Below, in pieces: positions 63,928 to 64,000 of a stretch of DNA of 64,000 bases (position 1 is the first letter of the stretch; every line of letters starts with the position of its first letter). The notes under the pieces are model-generated. The model saw nothing but the letters and a program-made list of their open reading frames with translations. It did not search any database and was not told where the DNA came from. Both the position numbers and the translations under genes were made by a program. The DNA is from Onchocerca volvulus. Its lineage: Eukaryota; Nematoda; Chromadorea; Rhabditida; Onchocercidae. Location: NCBI GenBank assembly GCA_000499405.2, contig HG738140.1, forward strand, positions 11,993,560-12,057,559. Reading direction: 5' to 3'.

Positions 63928-64000
63928 CAAGATTCTTTTATTTCCTAATCAATGAGTTCATTTTAACTGAAATCGAACGATTCAAATTTTCCAGTTTAAT
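63681..64000 (+). repeat. Start of a 251-bp tandem duplication at the right edge
   Basis: Bases 63681-63749 recur without difference at 63932-64000, where the window ends. The repeated part is the intron 5' of the last readable cadherin exon, so the duplication unit (251 bp) covers that intron piece plus the exon. The second copy's exon would lie just outside the window. Confidence 0.8.

Noticed and set aside
1..64000. CRISPR arrays, bacterial operons, phage or integrated virus
   Set aside because: The genes have introns and animal homology, the repeats are microsatellites or LTRs, and the only retroelement is a BEL/Pao transposon without a recognisable env.

Overview
The window looks like nuclear DNA of a nematode, most likely a clade III spirurid or filarial-type worm. 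It is very AT-rich, introns are short to medium with TTTCAG-like acceptors, one start codon sits one base after a consensus acceptor (as in spliced-leader trans-splicing), and it holds a degraded BEL/Pao retrotransposon and many CA/TG microsatellites. There is no bacterial-style gene organisation, CRISPR array, tRNA or rRNA that I can recognise. The genus is inference.

Layout, left to right. (1) 1-345: an open, Gln-rich minus-strand frame running off the left edge, possibly an exon of another gene. (2) About 756-5177: a decayed BEL/Pao LTR retrotransposon on the minus strand, with its 5' LTR at 4526-5177, zinc-knuckle gag, protease, integrase and the C-terminal pol domain. The reverse transcriptase core is missing and frames are broken. 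(3) 5178-7919: AT-rich intergenic DNA with one 70-codon open frame. (4) 7920-29379, minus: a complete gene for Mediator subunit MED13 (C. elegans let-19 orthologue). I read 45 coding exons by hand; the phases agree at every junction and give 2526 residues. Three introns need GC rather than GT donors. (5) 29381-51880: a 22.5-kb gene-poor interval between two divergent genes, with microsatellites, tandem and inverted repeats, a GC-rich cluster of hairpins at 29853-29971, and nuclear-receptor-like and E2F-like motifs. (6) 51881 to about 63927, plus: a multi-exon secreted or membrane cadherin with a signal peptide and several Ca-binding cadherin motifs. It contains a solo LTR of the same family as (2) in one intron, and a 251-bp duplication begins at its last visible exon and runs off the right edge.

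MED13 is a nuclear transcription regulator of the CDK8 kinase module and the cadherin is an adhesion protein. They are simply divergent neighbours and I see no functional link. I found no convincing previously undescribed multi-gene system. The best leads are the tandem-hairpin island upstream of MED13, the inverted-repeat element at 42640-43008, the GC-AG introns, the uORF that overlaps the cadherin start codon, and the duplicated terminal exon at the right edge.
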